This document shows positions 21,964 through 30,519 of a stretch of 45,896 nt of DNA, piece after piece. This stretch comes from a virus. Every line of letters begins with the position of its first letter. Within the stretch, counting starts at the first letter, position 1. The stretch covers positions 1 through 45,896 of IMG/VR virus record IMGVR_UViG_3300032217_000441. The stretch is one strand, 5' to 3'. The position numbers and the translations under genes are program-made. The notes under the pieces are model-generated. The model searched no databases. It was not told the DNA's origin and saw nothing but the letters and a program-made list of their open reading frames with translations.

Positions 21964-23214
21964 ATGGCAGCAGATAACGAGCATCGTTTAGTAAGCAAAG
22001 TAATTAGAGACCGAGACATACTCCCCGCAATACAACAAGGAATCACAAGTGATTGGTTTCTTGATGAAGACAACTCACGTGTTTGGAAGTTTGTTGTTAA
22101 GCATTACACCGAGTACTCAGAAGTACCTACTGCTGTAACTGTTAAAGACCACTATCCAACTTACAAAGTTTTAGATGTACAAGACTCGTTAGATTTTCTT
22201 GTTGACCAAGCAGTTGCGTTTCGTCGCAAGTTATTGGTTCGTCAAGGTCTTGAAGACTCAGTTGATAAATTAACTCATAACGACCATGAAGGTGCATTGG
22301 TTGCTATGGAAGGAACTATTACTCGTGTAAACCTTCAAGGCACTAAAGGCACAAACGAAATTGATTTAGTTAAAGATGCAGAAGACCGTTTTTCTGAGTA
22401 TCAAGCACTTGCTAATCACACAATGCTTGGTATTGCTACAGGTTTTTCAAAAATGGATGAAGCAACCGCAGGTCTTCAAGGTGGTCAGTTAATTACAATC
22501 ATTGCTCCACCTAAAACAGGTAAGTCTCAGATTGCTATGGCTGTTGCAATCAATGTTCATAAGCAAGGAAAGATGCCTATGTTCCAGTCTTTTGAGATGA
22601 CAAACCGTGAACAACAACAACGTCACGATGCTATGCGAGCACAGGTATCTCACGGAAGACTTCGTCGTGGAAAGATGTTTCAAGATGAAGAGACACGTTA
22701 TTTAGACATGCTAAAAGACATGGGTCAAATGCAAACACCTTTCCATTTGGTAGATGCAGTTAACGGCTTAACAGTTGCTTCTTTATCTGCAACAATATCT
22801 AAGTTAAAGCCAGAGGTTGTATTTGTAGACGGTGTGTACTTGATGATGGATGAGCAGACAGGAGAGATGAACACACCTCAATCAATTACAAACGTTACTC
22901 GTTCTCTCAAGCGTTTAGCACAACGTCATGACATACCCGTTGTTATAACCACACAGACTTTGTTGTGGAAGATGCGTGGAGGAAAGGTAACCGCAGACTC
23001 AATCGGTTATTCCTCCTCTTTCTTTCAAGACTCGGATGTTATTTTTGGTTTAGAGCCTGTTCCAGATGTAGAGGACATGCGTAACTTTAAGATTGTTGCA
23101 AGCCGTAACTGCGGTCCTCAAGAAGTATCTATGGTTTGGAATTGGGAGACAGGTTGCTTCCACGAAGAGAGCACAATGCACACATGTGTTTTGTGTAAGC
23201 GAGGTTTGATGTAA
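21964..23214 (+). CDS. Replicative DNA helicase (DnaB/gp41-like)
   Basis: The 416-residue protein has an N-terminal helical domain (about residues 1-150) and a RecA-type motor domain. Walker A is APPKTGKSQIAMAVA near residue 181. The next conserved stretch is MFQSFEMTNREQQQR, then the Walker B, EVVFVDGVYLMMD. Later features are DIPVVITTQTL and QDSDVIFGLEP. These are the DnaB helicase motifs H1-H4. The motor would unwind the fork ahead of the polymerase. The extreme C-terminus ends in CVLCKRG, a possible zinc half-site. One-base overlap with primase. Confidence 0.85.
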   Translation: MAADNEHRLVSKVIRDRDILPAIQQGITSDWFLDEDNSRVWKFVVKHYTEYSEVPTAVTVKDHYPTYKVLDVQDSLDFLVDQAVAFRRKLLVRQGLEDSVDKLTHNDHEGALVAMEGTITRVNLQGTKGTNEIDLVKDAEDRFSEYQALANHTMLGIATGFSKMDEATAGLQGGQLITIIAPPKTGKSQIAMAVAINVHKQGKMPMFQSFEMTNREQQQRHDAMRAQVSHGRLRRGKMFQDEETRYLDMLKDMGQMQTPFHLVDAVNGLTVASLSATISKLKPEVVFVDGVYLMMDEQTGEMNTPQSITNVTRSLKRLAQRHDIPVVITTQTLLWKMRGGKVTADSIGYSSSFFQDSDVIFGLEPVPDVEDMRNFKIVASRNCGPQEVSMVWNWETGCFHEESTMHTCVLCKRGLM

Positions 23215-24176
23215 TGACTGTTGATATTCCACAAGTATTAGAAAAATTAAGTATTGAAGTTATTCGTGAACGTGGCGATGAAATTCTTTCGTTCTGTCCA
23301 ATGCACAAGGCTCGTACTGGCAAGGAAGACCACAATCCTTCTTGGTGGATAAATCAAGAAACAGGTGCACACATTTGTTTTTCATGTGGTTGGAAAGGCA
23401 ACGTATTTTCTTTAGTCGGTGAAGTTAATGAGTTTTACTTAGGTGAAGTCATTGACTACGAACAAGTTAAGCAATGGTTAGCAAACCTTGGTGAAATATC
23501 TATAGAAGAACTAGGAGAACGACTAAAGCAAATGCCTACCTATGTATCTGTAAAACAAGAACTACCAATGAACGAAGCAAGGCTGGCATTGTTTACAGAC
23601 CCACCACAATGGGCTTTAGATAAACGTCGTATAACTTTAGAGGCAGCAAAAAAGTACGAAGTATTGTGGCGTGAAGATGACACCTGGATTTTGCCAATAA
23701 GAAGCCCTAGCGATTACACATTGTGGGGTTGGCAAGAAAAGGGAGAAGGAACACGTAGTTTTAAAAACTACCCTGCAGGTGTAACAAAGTCGAAAACATT
23801 ATTTGGTGCTCACGAACACAACCCAGACATGGTTATTGTGGTTGAGTCCCCACTAGATGCTGTGCGTATTTCGTCTGCAGGAATTGTTGGAGCAGTTGCT
23901 TCCTTTGGTGCAATGGTTAGCGAAACCCAAGCCAAGTTACTGCGATACAGCGACATAGTTATTGCAGCCTTTGACAATCCAAAGATTGATGCTGCAGGTA
24001 AGAAAGCCTGTGAAGAGATGATTGTCAGTGGCAAGAAGTACGGTATGACAGTGAAGTTTTTTAACTACGGGGACACAGGCATCAAGGATGTGGGTGATAT
24101 GACCGATGAGCAGATAAGGTTTGGATTGGATAACGCTAAGGACATGATTTATGGAGAGGCAGCCTACTTAGGATGA
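23214..24176 (+). CDS. DNA primase with CHC2 zinc finger and TOPRIM domain
   Basis: The 320-residue protein starts with a CHC2-type zinc finger: C28 and H31 (FCPMHKA), then C55 and C58 (CFSCGW). The middle carries a linker region (LFTDPPQWALDKRRITLEAA, WGWQEKGEG). The TOPRIM domain has E211 in VIVVESPLDAV and DNPKID in IVIAAFDNPKIDAAGKKACE, which replaces the usual DxD pattern with DNPKID. It would synthesise RNA primers with the adjacent DnaB-like helicase. It begins on the TAATG overlap after helicase and ends on ATGA before the next gene. Confidence 0.85.
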   Translation: MTVDIPQVLEKLSIEVIRERGDEILSFCPMHKARTGKEDHNPSWWINQETGAHICFSCGWKGNVFSLVGEVNEFYLGEVIDYEQVKQWLANLGEISIEELGERLKQMPTYVSVKQELPMNEARLALFTDPPQWALDKRRITLEAAKKYEVLWREDDTWILPIRSPSDYTLWGWQEKGEGTRSFKNYPAGVTKSKTLFGAHEHNPDMVIVVESPLDAVRISSAGIVGAVASFGAMVSETQAKLLRYSDIVIAAFDNPKIDAAGKKACEEMIVSGKKYGMTVKFFNYGDTGIKDVGDMTDEQIRFGLDNAKDMIYGEAAYLG

Positions 24177-24373
24177 AAGCAAAAGACACTAGTGAAATGA
24201 TACTAGCAGAGCGTGTTCAAGCAGAAAAAGACTTTTTTCAAGAAAGCATTGAAAAAGTTCGTCGTGTTTTAAAAAAGAACAATGCTTTAGATTTAGAAGA
24301 CATGATTTTGTCAGGTCTTGAAGACCACAACGTTATTACTTCTTTACCTGGTTCTTTGAATGGTCGTAGTTAG
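24173..24373 (+). CDS. Small charged protein between primase and SNF2-like helicase
   Basis: The 66-residue protein overlaps the primase by 4 bases and the helicase by 1 base. It is mostly helical and charged (ILAERVQAEKDFFQESIEKV, then RRVLKKNNALDLEDMILSG). It may be a coiled-coil dimer or a protein adaptor. No recognised family and no metal site. Confidence 0.55.
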   Translation: MKAKDTSEMILAERVQAEKDFFQESIEKVRRVLKKNNALDLEDMILSGLEDHNVITSLPGSLNGRS

Positions 24374-25986
24374 TGTTTATAGGAACTCTAAAGCCCTATC
24401 AGCCTGAAGCCGTTGACAAAATGGTGGAACGAGGCAAAGTTTTGGTTGCCTACGAAATGGGTCTTGGTAAAACCTGCATGACAATTGCTGCTATTGAAAA
24501 GATGCGAGAAAAAGGTTTAAAGAAACCTGTACTTGTAATTGCACTAGCCAGCCTTAAATATCAATGGGCTAGTGAGATAACCAAGTTTTCAAACTCCACA
24601 TCTATAGTGATTGATGGAAGCAAGACAGCCCGTGCAACTCAATACGCAGATTCTTGTAATTACAACTACGTAATTACAAATTATGAATCTATTGTTAATG
24701 ATTGGGATGTGTTAAAACACATAAACTTTGGAGTGGTTGTGTGTGATGAAGCCACTGCTATCAAAAGTTTTAGGTCTAAAAGAACTAAGAAAGTAAAAGA
24801 ACTTGCTGCAAACATTCCTGTTCGGTTTGCTTTGACAGGCACACCTATTGAAAACGGTAAGCCTGAAGAGTTGTACAGCATTATGCAGTTTGTTGAGCCA
24901 GGTCTGCTTGGTCGCTTTGACCTTTTTGATAAGACCTTTATTGTAAGAAACAACTTTGGCGGGGTACAGAGATACCGCAATCTTCCATTACTACATGAGA
25001 AGATTAAAGCCGCATCAGTACGAAAAGCACAGTCTGACGAAGACGTTGCTCCGTACTTGCCCGCCACTATTCATTTAGACCCAGTACGTGTTAAGTTAGA
25101 TAAGAAGTCTGCAGAACTTTATGAAAAGATTTCGATGGACTTAGCAAATGAACTAAAAGAAGCACAAGATTTGTTTGGTGGTGGGTTTTCTATTGAAGCC
25201 CACTATGGACAAGGTTGGGCTGCTGGTAGTCCCGCAGATGCTCTGCGAGGCTCCATCATGTCTAAAATAACTGCACTACGAATGTTGTGCGACAGCCCTA
25301 CTTTATTAGTTGAAAGTTCAACTAAATACAAAGATGGTTGGATGGACATAGACGGTGAACGAGTTGCTATAGAAGGAGCAAAAGGTGGAAGTCAATACAT
25401 TTCTGGCTTGTACGATGGTGGTTATCTCAGTGATATCGGTACAAGTTGCCCGAAACTGGAAGCAGTGGTCAGTTATATTGCGGAACATCTCGAAACGGAT
25501 GAAAACTCCAAGGTCGTAGTTTTTGCAAGTTACCTGGGTGTACTTCCCCTCATCCAGGAACGACTTCTTCTAAAGAAGATTAAAAGTCGTTTATATTCAG
25601 GGGAAATGAATGCTAAAGCCAAAGAAGAAGCAAAGTTAGATTTTCAGACTTCTAAAGAAGTTAGGGTCTTGATATCCAGCGATGCAGGTGGTTATGGCGT
25701 AGACCTTCCCCAGGCTAATCTGCTCGTAAACTACGACTTACCCTGGTCTTCTGGTGCAGCAGTTCAAAGGAACTCTCGTATACGACGTACTTCTAGCACG
25801 TGGAAAACCGTCATCATCCAAGATTTCCTCGCTTTAAATTCTATTGAAGAACGTCAGCACGAGATGTTGCATCAGAAGAACTCGGTTGCTGACGCAGTTA
25901 TTGACGGTACAGGCATTAACTCCCGTGGAGGGGTTGACCTAACTGTTGGTAGCCTTCTAAACTTTCTAACCAATAAACAAATATAA
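24373..25986 (+). CDS. SNF2/DEAD-like superfamily 2 helicase
   Basis: The 537-residue protein starts at GTG 24373, overlapping a TAG. It has the SF2 motifs: Q-like KPYQPEAVDKM, Walker A AYEMGLGKTCMT (K33), motif Ia LVIALASLKYQW, motif II VVCDEATAI near residue 124, motif III ALTGTPIENGK, motif IV VVVFASYLGVL, motif V LISSDAGGYGVDLPQAN and motif VI AVQRNSRIRRTS. The DEAT variant and the TGTPIEN motif are typical of SNF2-type enzymes. Such phage enzymes remodel protein-DNA complexes or assist recombination and replication restart. Confidence 0.87.
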   Translation: MFIGTLKPYQPEAVDKMVERGKVLVAYEMGLGKTCMTIAAIEKMREKGLKKPVLVIALASLKYQWASEITKFSNSTSIVIDGSKTARATQYADSCNYNYVITNYESIVNDWDVLKHINFGVVVCDEATAIKSFRSKRTKKVKELAANIPVRFALTGTPIENGKPEELYSIMQFVEPGLLGRFDLFDKTFIVRNNFGGVQRYRNLPLLHEKIKAASVRKAQSDEDVAPYLPATIHLDPVRVKLDKKSAELYEKISMDLANELKEAQDLFGGGFSIEAHYGQGWAAGSPADALRGSIMSKITALRMLCDSPTLLVESSTKYKDGWMDIDGERVAIEGAKGGSQYISGLYDGGYLSDIGTSCPKLEAVVSYIAEHLETDENSKVVVFASYLGVLPLIQERLLLKKIKSRLYSGEMNAKAKEEAKLDFQTSKEVRVLISSDAGGYGVDLPQANLLVNYDLPWSSGAAVQRNSRIRRTSSTWKTVIIQDFLALNSIEERQHEMLHQKNSVADAVIDGTGINSRGGVDLTVGSLLNFLTNKQI

Positions 25987-25995
25987 GGAGACAGC

Positions 25996-26433
25996 ATGGC
26001 AAGAGCAGCCGATGAACCACGTGAGTTTTCAGGTGATGACTTAATTAGTCAAACAAAAGAGTACGCATCACTTAAGAAAAACATAGACCAGTTTGAAGCA
26101 CGTCAAAAAGAACTTAAAGTTTCTTTGTTTGAGAAGATTGAAGAAGATGGGTTTACTGATGACAAAGGCAACTGGTGGCTAGAACTTCCAGAACCTGTTG
26201 ATGAATATGTAAGTTTGCAAAAGCAAAAGCGTGTTAGTCGCAAGATTGACGAGATGATTGCTGAAGACCTTATTGAAAAAAAGGGTTTAACTGACCGTCT
26301 TTATAAGACAGTTCGTATTGTTGACGAAGACGAACTTATGGCTGCTTTGTATGAGGGTCTTCTTACTGAAGAAGAAGTTGATGAAATGTTCCCACCAAAA
26401 ATTGTGTGGGCACTTATGTTGAGCAAGAAGTAA
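25996..26433 (+). CDS. Hypothetical acidic protein, replication region
   Basis: The 145-residue protein has a long helix (YASLKKNIDQFEARQKELKV), then WWLELPEPVDEYVS, a charged helix with KQKRVSRKIDEMIAEDLIE, and a C-terminal acidic region (TEEEVDEMFPPKIVWAL). This coiled arrangement resembles host-interaction or recombination mediator proteins, but nothing specific was recognised. A good AAGGAGAC site precedes ATG 25996. It is followed by the MerR-like gene after 2 bases. Confidence 0.55.
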   Translation: MARAADEPREFSGDDLISQTKEYASLKKNIDQFEARQKELKVSLFEKIEEDGFTDDKGNWWLELPEPVDEYVSLQKQKRVSRKIDEMIAEDLIEKKGLTDRLYKTVRIVDEDELMAALYEGLLTEEEVDEMFPPKIVWALMLSKK

Positions 26434-26435
26434 CA

Positions 26436-26909
26436 ATGGCTGGATTGCGTGGAGAAGACGAGATTGCAAAAGCGTTTGCTGATTTGCAATACAAGCCTGG
26501 GTCAAAACAAAAACGTCGTGACGTAAACCCAAAGGCTCCACGCAAAAAATCTTATGAAGAAGACGCTTGGGATTCAACACCTATCATTAAACGTTTAGGT
26601 GGAGAAGACGTAGAGGTCTTTACAATCGGTGCTTTAGCCAAAGCGTTAGAGAAAAGCATCATCAGTATCCGCTCATGGGAAAAGAAAGGCTATATTCCAA
26701 GAGCACCATATAGGCTTCGGTCTAAGTCCTTAAACGGACAAAAGGTCGGGGGAAACCGTGTCTATACACGGGTTCTTATAGAAATCGCCATTGAAGAGTT
26801 CTCCAAAAGAGGGCTTTTAGGGACTGCTCGTGTAGAATGGTCCCAGCACGAAGACCTGACCATTGCGATTCTTTCAAGATGGAAAGACCAGACTGCTAAC
26901 GAGAGTTAA
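26436..26909 (+). CDS. MerR-like helix-turn-helix protein
   Basis: I place the start at ATG 26436 (MAGLRGEDEIAKAF, 157 residues), just after the previous stop. An upstream in-frame ATG would overlap the preceding gene. A MerR-type winged helix lies at about residues 63-110: FTIGALAKALEKSIISIRSW, EKKGYIPRAPYRL, and then VYTRVLIEIAIEEF. This is the usual order of T..LAk.lg.s..tIr.We..G.iP. It is likely a phage transcription or DNA-binding protein. The N-terminal 60 residues are Lys-rich. It is near the SSB and polymerase, so it may regulate them, but no operator was identified. Confidence 0.72.
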   Translation: MAGLRGEDEIAKAFADLQYKPGSKQKRRDVNPKAPRKKSYEEDAWDSTPIIKRLGGEDVEVFTIGALAKALEKSIISIRSWEKKGYIPRAPYRLRSKSLNGQKVGGNRVYTRVLIEIAIEEFSKRGLLGTARVEWSQHEDLTIAILSRWKDQTANES

Positions 26910-26958
26910 TACCTCACAACCAACCGAGTGCGAAAGCCTCATTACCGAAAGAAGAAAA

Positions 26959-27624
26959 ATGCCTATCACACAACCATCAGTCAATGCAGATGTTTATTTG
27001 GATGCAGATGACGAAAACGCAACACCAAAGGTCGGAACAACAGTTCAGGCTGGATGGGATGCAGCAAGTAAAATCTTAAAGTCAACCGTTAAAGACGGCG
27101 AATATCCAAATGACTTTAAGTTCACAGAAGAATCACAACTCATCAAGTTTATTGGTGACGGACCTTTCCGTAGTTACGAACAGCATTGGATTGACCGTTC
27201 GTCAGGTAAGCGTTCATTTGTTTGTCTTGCAGATTCTGACCCAGAGGGTTGCCCACTATGCGACCTTTTAGGAGATAAGCCACGTGGCAAGTTTGCTTTC
27301 ACTGTTCTTGTTCTTTCATCAGAAGAGAAGAAGACAATGATTATGACTGCTCCACCAACTTTGTTCCGTCAGATTAAGGCAGCACACGAAGACCCTAAGC
27401 GTGGACCGTTGAATAAGTTTTATTATTCAATCTCACGTTCAGGAACTGGTCCACAGACAACGTACTCATTAGAGCGTGTTCGTGGAACAGACCTTATGGA
27501 AGATTGGGACCTTGACCTTGCTCAGGTTGAGGAACTCGTAGCATCGGCTGAGTCATTTAGCCCTGAAGTAATTTGGGATACACCTCGTTCCGAATTACTT
27601 GAGATTGCTCGTTCAATCGCTTAA
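26959..27624 (+). CDS. Single-stranded-DNA-binding protein with zinc site
   Basis: The start at ATG 26959 (MPITQPSVNADVYL, 221 residues) follows a GAAAGAAGAA site; the open frame extends upstream but overlaps the previous gene. The core, FKFTEESQLIKFIGDGPFRS, then FVCLADSDPEGCPLCDLLGD, has C89, C98 and C101. Together with H-containing neighbours these could bind zinc as in gp32-like SSBs. KFAFTVLVLSSEEKK continues the OB-type strands. The C-terminus is acidic and ends in SELLEIARSIA. Acidic tails typically contact replication partners. Two hairpins follow it, then the polymerase gene. Confidence 0.68.
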   Translation: MPITQPSVNADVYLDADDENATPKVGTTVQAGWDAASKILKSTVKDGEYPNDFKFTEESQLIKFIGDGPFRSYEQHWIDRSSGKRSFVCLADSDPEGCPLCDLLGDKPRGKFAFTVLVLSSEEKKTMIMTAPPTLFRQIKAAHEDPKRGPLNKFYYSISRSGTGPQTTYSLERVRGTDLMEDWDLDLAQVEELVASAESFSPEVIWDTPRSELLEIARSIA

Positions 27625-27647
27625 CCCCCATTAGCGATTAGTCCCAC

Positions 27648-27687
27648 GTGGTGGGTTAGCAGTATGCGGATTCCGCTAACCCACCAC
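27648..27687. promoter_or_regulatory. 13-bp hairpin before the DNA polymerase gene
   Basis: The arms GTGGTGGGTTAGC (27648-27660) and GCTAACCCACCAC (27675-27687) pair perfectly over 13 bp, with a 14-base loop. Within the loop, GCGG-ATT-CCGC (27666-27676) forms an overlapping second hairpin. No T-tract follows on either strand, so it is not an ordinary intrinsic terminator. The polymerase ribosome site AAAAGGAG begins 6 bases downstream. A smaller hairpin, AATCGCT/AGCGATT (27615-27639), lies at the end of the SSB gene. I interpret it as a regulatory or processing element. Confidence 0.7.
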
Positions 27688-27704
27688 ACTATAAAAGGAG
27701 CATT

Positions 27705-29717
27705 ATGAATATCATTACTACAAAAGAAGCATTGACAGAAATGGTTAATGCTTATTTAGAACAACCTGCTTTTGCATTTGACGTTGAAACCGTAGGTCCA
27801 GATGACTTCTCAAGGTTGCATCCACTTCTTAACGAAGTTACTTGGATTGCCTTTGCTACAGAAGGACGTGTTGACGTTATACCAATGGGTCACCCAAACG
27901 GTGAGTTTTTGCATCACGACAAGCCGTTGCTTGCTTCTGGAGAAAAGCGTTTAGCGGAAGGAAAAGAAGTTCGTGAACAAGACTATTCAAAACGTGAAGA
28001 TAACTGGACACCAGTATTCGACACAGCACCTCAACAGTTACTCCCAGGGGATGTGTTTAAAGCACTCAAGCCTTTATTGTTTAGTGACAAAACAAAAGTT
28101 GGACACAACATCAAGTTTGACCTCAAAGCAATTGCTAAGTACTACCGAGGAGTAGTTTGTCCAAAGCCGTACTTTGACACAATGATGGCTTCATTTATTT
28201 TAGATAACCGAACCAAAAACAATTTAGGACTTGCAGCCTGTGCTGAGAGAGAATTAGGACTAGTTGTTGTTAAGGGTGTAGGTAAAGCAGTTGAACGACA
28301 CTCGTTTAGTGAGGTTGCTAAATATGCAGCCATTGATGCTGAATCAACTTGGAAGTTGTACAAGGTGTATGACCAACGCATTAAAGAACGAGAAATGCTC
28401 ACTGTTTGGCGTTTAGAAATGGACCTTATGCTTGTACTTGCTGATATGGAGTTAGCGGGTGCAACTATTGATGAAGAAGAACTTGAAAGCCTTCGTAAGC
28501 AGATTGATAAGGACCTTGTTAAAGTAACTGCGGAAGCCTACAAACTTGCAGGTAAAGAGTTTCACATGAACTCAATACCTGAAAAACAAAACATTCTCTT
28601 CACTCCAAAGTCAGAGGGTGGTAGAGGTATTCGACCTAACAAGACAATTAAGATTGCACTTACACCCAAAGGATTAGAAGCAGTCAAGAGTGGGGTTGAG
28701 GTTGGTCCTCAACATTATTCTGTAAGTGCAGAAGCACTTGAGTATTACCGTGAGAAAGACCCTTTAGTGGGAGCAATCATGAAGTACCAAGACTTAAACA
28801 AAATTATGACAACCTATGTAACTCCATACACAGGCGGTTCAGTTACACGCACTACAGCAGGTAAATCAAAAACTACAGAACGACAGAGTTTGTTAGTAAA
28901 CGGCAAGGTACACACTAACTTTAAATCGCATGGTGCTGAGACTGGTCGTTTTTCTAGTAGCGAGCCAAACTTACAGAACATCCCTAACGGTGGTGAATAC
29001 GGCAAGTTAATCCGTAATTTGTTTATTGCACCTCCTGGGTACAAGTTAGTAGTTGCTGACTATTCACAGATTGAACCAAGAATTATTGCGTCGTTTTCTC
29101 GTGACCCACAGATGGTTAACAACTACCTAGAAGGCGGAGACATCTACACAACTATTGGAACAAGTATGGGTGTAGACCGTAAAGCAGGAAAGGTTCTTGT
29201 ACTGGCTATTGCTTATGGCATTGGTCCAGAAAAGATTGCAGACCAGATTGGTTGTACAGTCAAAGAATCTCATCAGTTGATGGACCGATTTAATGACTCG
29301 TTCTCATCTGTAAATAATTACAGAGAACGAGTAATTCGTCTTGCTCGTCAACAAAGACCTCTGCCGTACGTGTCTACAGTTTTAGGTCGTCGACGTTATA
29401 TTCCTGAGTTACTAAACAAAGACCTAGGACAAAAGTCACGAGCAGAACGACAAGCCTTTAACACGGTTATTCAAGGGTCTGCTGCTGATTTAATTAAGTT
29501 GGCTATGGTTAGAGCACACTCTTGTTTTGTTGATGAGCCAGAAGTAAATGTCCTTCTTACAGTTCACGATGAACTTGTAACCATTACTCCAGACCACCTA
29601 GTTGAAGAGACTGCTGCAGCAATTAAGTCGTCAATGGAAGGTGTTAAACTTCCAGACATGATTGTGCCTCTGATTGCAGAAACATACGTTGTACAAAAGT
29701 GGGGAGAAGCCAAGTGA
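27705..29717 (+). CDS. polA: Family A DNA polymerase with 3'-5' exonuclease
   Basis: The 670-residue protein starts at ATG 27705 after AAAAGGAG. The exonuclease domain has D26 and E28 (FAFDVETVG), then VGHNIKFDLKAIAKY and the second metal region (YAAIDAESTWKLY). The polymerase domain has FSSSEPNLQNIPN, motif A with D452 (VADYSQIEPR), motif B with R492, K496, L500 and Y504 (RKAGKVLVLAIAYGIG), and motif C with H621-D622-E623 (LLTVHDELV). The 5'-3' exonuclease domain is absent, as usual in phages. Residue 500 corresponds to E. coli Pol I Phe762 but is Leu. It would copy the genome with the helicase and primase genes upstream. Confidence 0.93.
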   Translation: MNIITTKEALTEMVNAYLEQPAFAFDVETVGPDDFSRLHPLLNEVTWIAFATEGRVDVIPMGHPNGEFLHHDKPLLASGEKRLAEGKEVREQDYSKREDNWTPVFDTAPQQLLPGDVFKALKPLLFSDKTKVGHNIKFDLKAIAKYYRGVVCPKPYFDTMMASFILDNRTKNNLGLAACAERELGLVVVKGVGKAVERHSFSEVAKYAAIDAESTWKLYKVYDQRIKEREMLTVWRLEMDLMLVLADMELAGATIDEEELESLRKQIDKDLVKVTAEAYKLAGKEFHMNSIPEKQNILFTPKSEGGRGIRPNKTIKIALTPKGLEAVKSGVEVGPQHYSVSAEALEYYREKDPLVGAIMKYQDLNKIMTTYVTPYTGGSVTRTTAGKSKTTERQSLLVNGKVHTNFKSHGAETGRFSSSEPNLQNIPNGGEYGKLIRNLFIAPPGYKLVVADYSQIEPRIIASFSRDPQMVNNYLEGGDIYTTIGTSMGVDRKAGKVLVLAIAYGIGPEKIADQIGCTVKESHQLMDRFNDSFSSVNNYRERVIRLARQQRPLPYVSTVLGRRRYIPELLNKDLGQKSRAERQAFNTVIQGSAADLIKLAMVRAHSCFVDEPEVNVLLTVHDELVTITPDHLVEETAAAIKSSMEGVKLPDMIVPLIAETYVVQKWGEAK

Positions 29718-30145
29718 GATGGTTTAAGAAAAAGAAGAAAGACCATGAGTTAACACTAGATGAGTTGACCACTGAAGTTATGGCACGTATTCGTGGTTTG
29801 TATTTAGATGCTCAATTTAAAGACGCATTTGCTTTAAGTGTGTTATCTGGAACAACCATGGTTAGTGACGAGGTTGCCAAAATGGAACAGGCAGCAAGTG
29901 ATAGACGACTTAGACGGGTTGAACATCTAACCCCACTGATTGTTGCTCAAACGTTTGCAATTGCTAAGTCCAACATGGAGTTAGAAAAAACAAACATTTC
30001 AGGAGATTTAAGTCAGGTTCCAGAAGAAGTGTGGACACGCATGGTTACCCACAATCATCAGATGATGCTTGGTGCTGTGCTAGGGTCTATTTCACAGATG
30101 GTAGATTTAAACCTATTAACGGTTGGACCTAGGAGGCCACGATGA
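29714..30145 (+). CDS. Hypothetical helical protein after polymerase
   Basis: I prefer GTG 29714 (GTGA overlap with the polymerase stop) over an in-frame GTG at 29699, giving 143 residues. The head is a Lys cluster (RWFKKKKKDHELTLDE), and the rest is helical (VMARIRGLYLDAQFKDAFAL, MVTHNHQMMLGAVLG). No catalytic motif was seen. It may be a polymerase or primase partner. Its stop overlaps the next ATG. Confidence 0.6.
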   Translation: MRWFKKKKKDHELTLDELTTEVMARIRGLYLDAQFKDAFALSVLSGTTMVSDEVAKMEQAASDRRLRRVEHLTPLIVAQTFAIAKSNMELEKTNISGDLSQVPEEVWTRMVTHNHQMMLGAVLGSISQMVDLNLLTVGPRRPR

Positions 30146-30519
30146 GCAGTGCAGATTGGTGGGCAAAACAATTGCAGGGAAATGCTCCTGCACAACGACA
30201 GGACGTATCTCCTCCGATGCCACCTTCTCAACAACCGATGACACGATTTGAACCACCACAACCACAACAGCAATCTAATTTGCGAATTGGAAGTGCTCAA
30301 CAAACACAAAGGTGTCCTGAATGTAATTCCAATAATTACATGGCAGTACAAAACACAGCACCACGTTGTTACGACTGTGGATACCCAATTAATCAATCTG
30401 GTTCTAAGTACGGAGCATTAACTGGTGCAAAAGTTGAAGGAACAACAAAGTCCTCTATTGGAAATGATGCTACTAGCAACTGGAATCCACAAGGCATCAT
30501 AGGAAGAATTGACGGATGA
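30142..30519 (+). CDS. Zinc-ribbon protein with Gln/Pro-rich N-terminus
   Basis: The 125-residue protein begins SSADWWAKQLQGN, then a disordered Gln/Pro-rich stretch (PPSQQPMTRFEPPQPQQQ). A zinc ribbon follows at about residues 57-85: CPEC, then CYDCGYP (QRCPECNSNNY, PRCYDCGYPIN). It could be a docking factor for transcription or recombination proteins. ATGA overlaps join it to the gene before and to recA after. Function is unknown. Confidence 0.68.
   Translation: MSSADWWAKQLQGNAPAQRQDVSPPMPPSQQPMTRFEPPQPQQQSNLRIGSAQQTQRCPECNSNNYMAVQNTAPRCYDCGYPINQSGSKYGALTGAKVEGTTKSSIGNDATSNWNPQGIIGRIDG

Noticed and set aside
27648-27695. Ordinary Rho-independent terminator after the SSB gene
   Set aside because: The stem is strong, but ACTATAAAAGG follows in place of a T-tract on the plus strand, and no T-tract follows on the minus strand.
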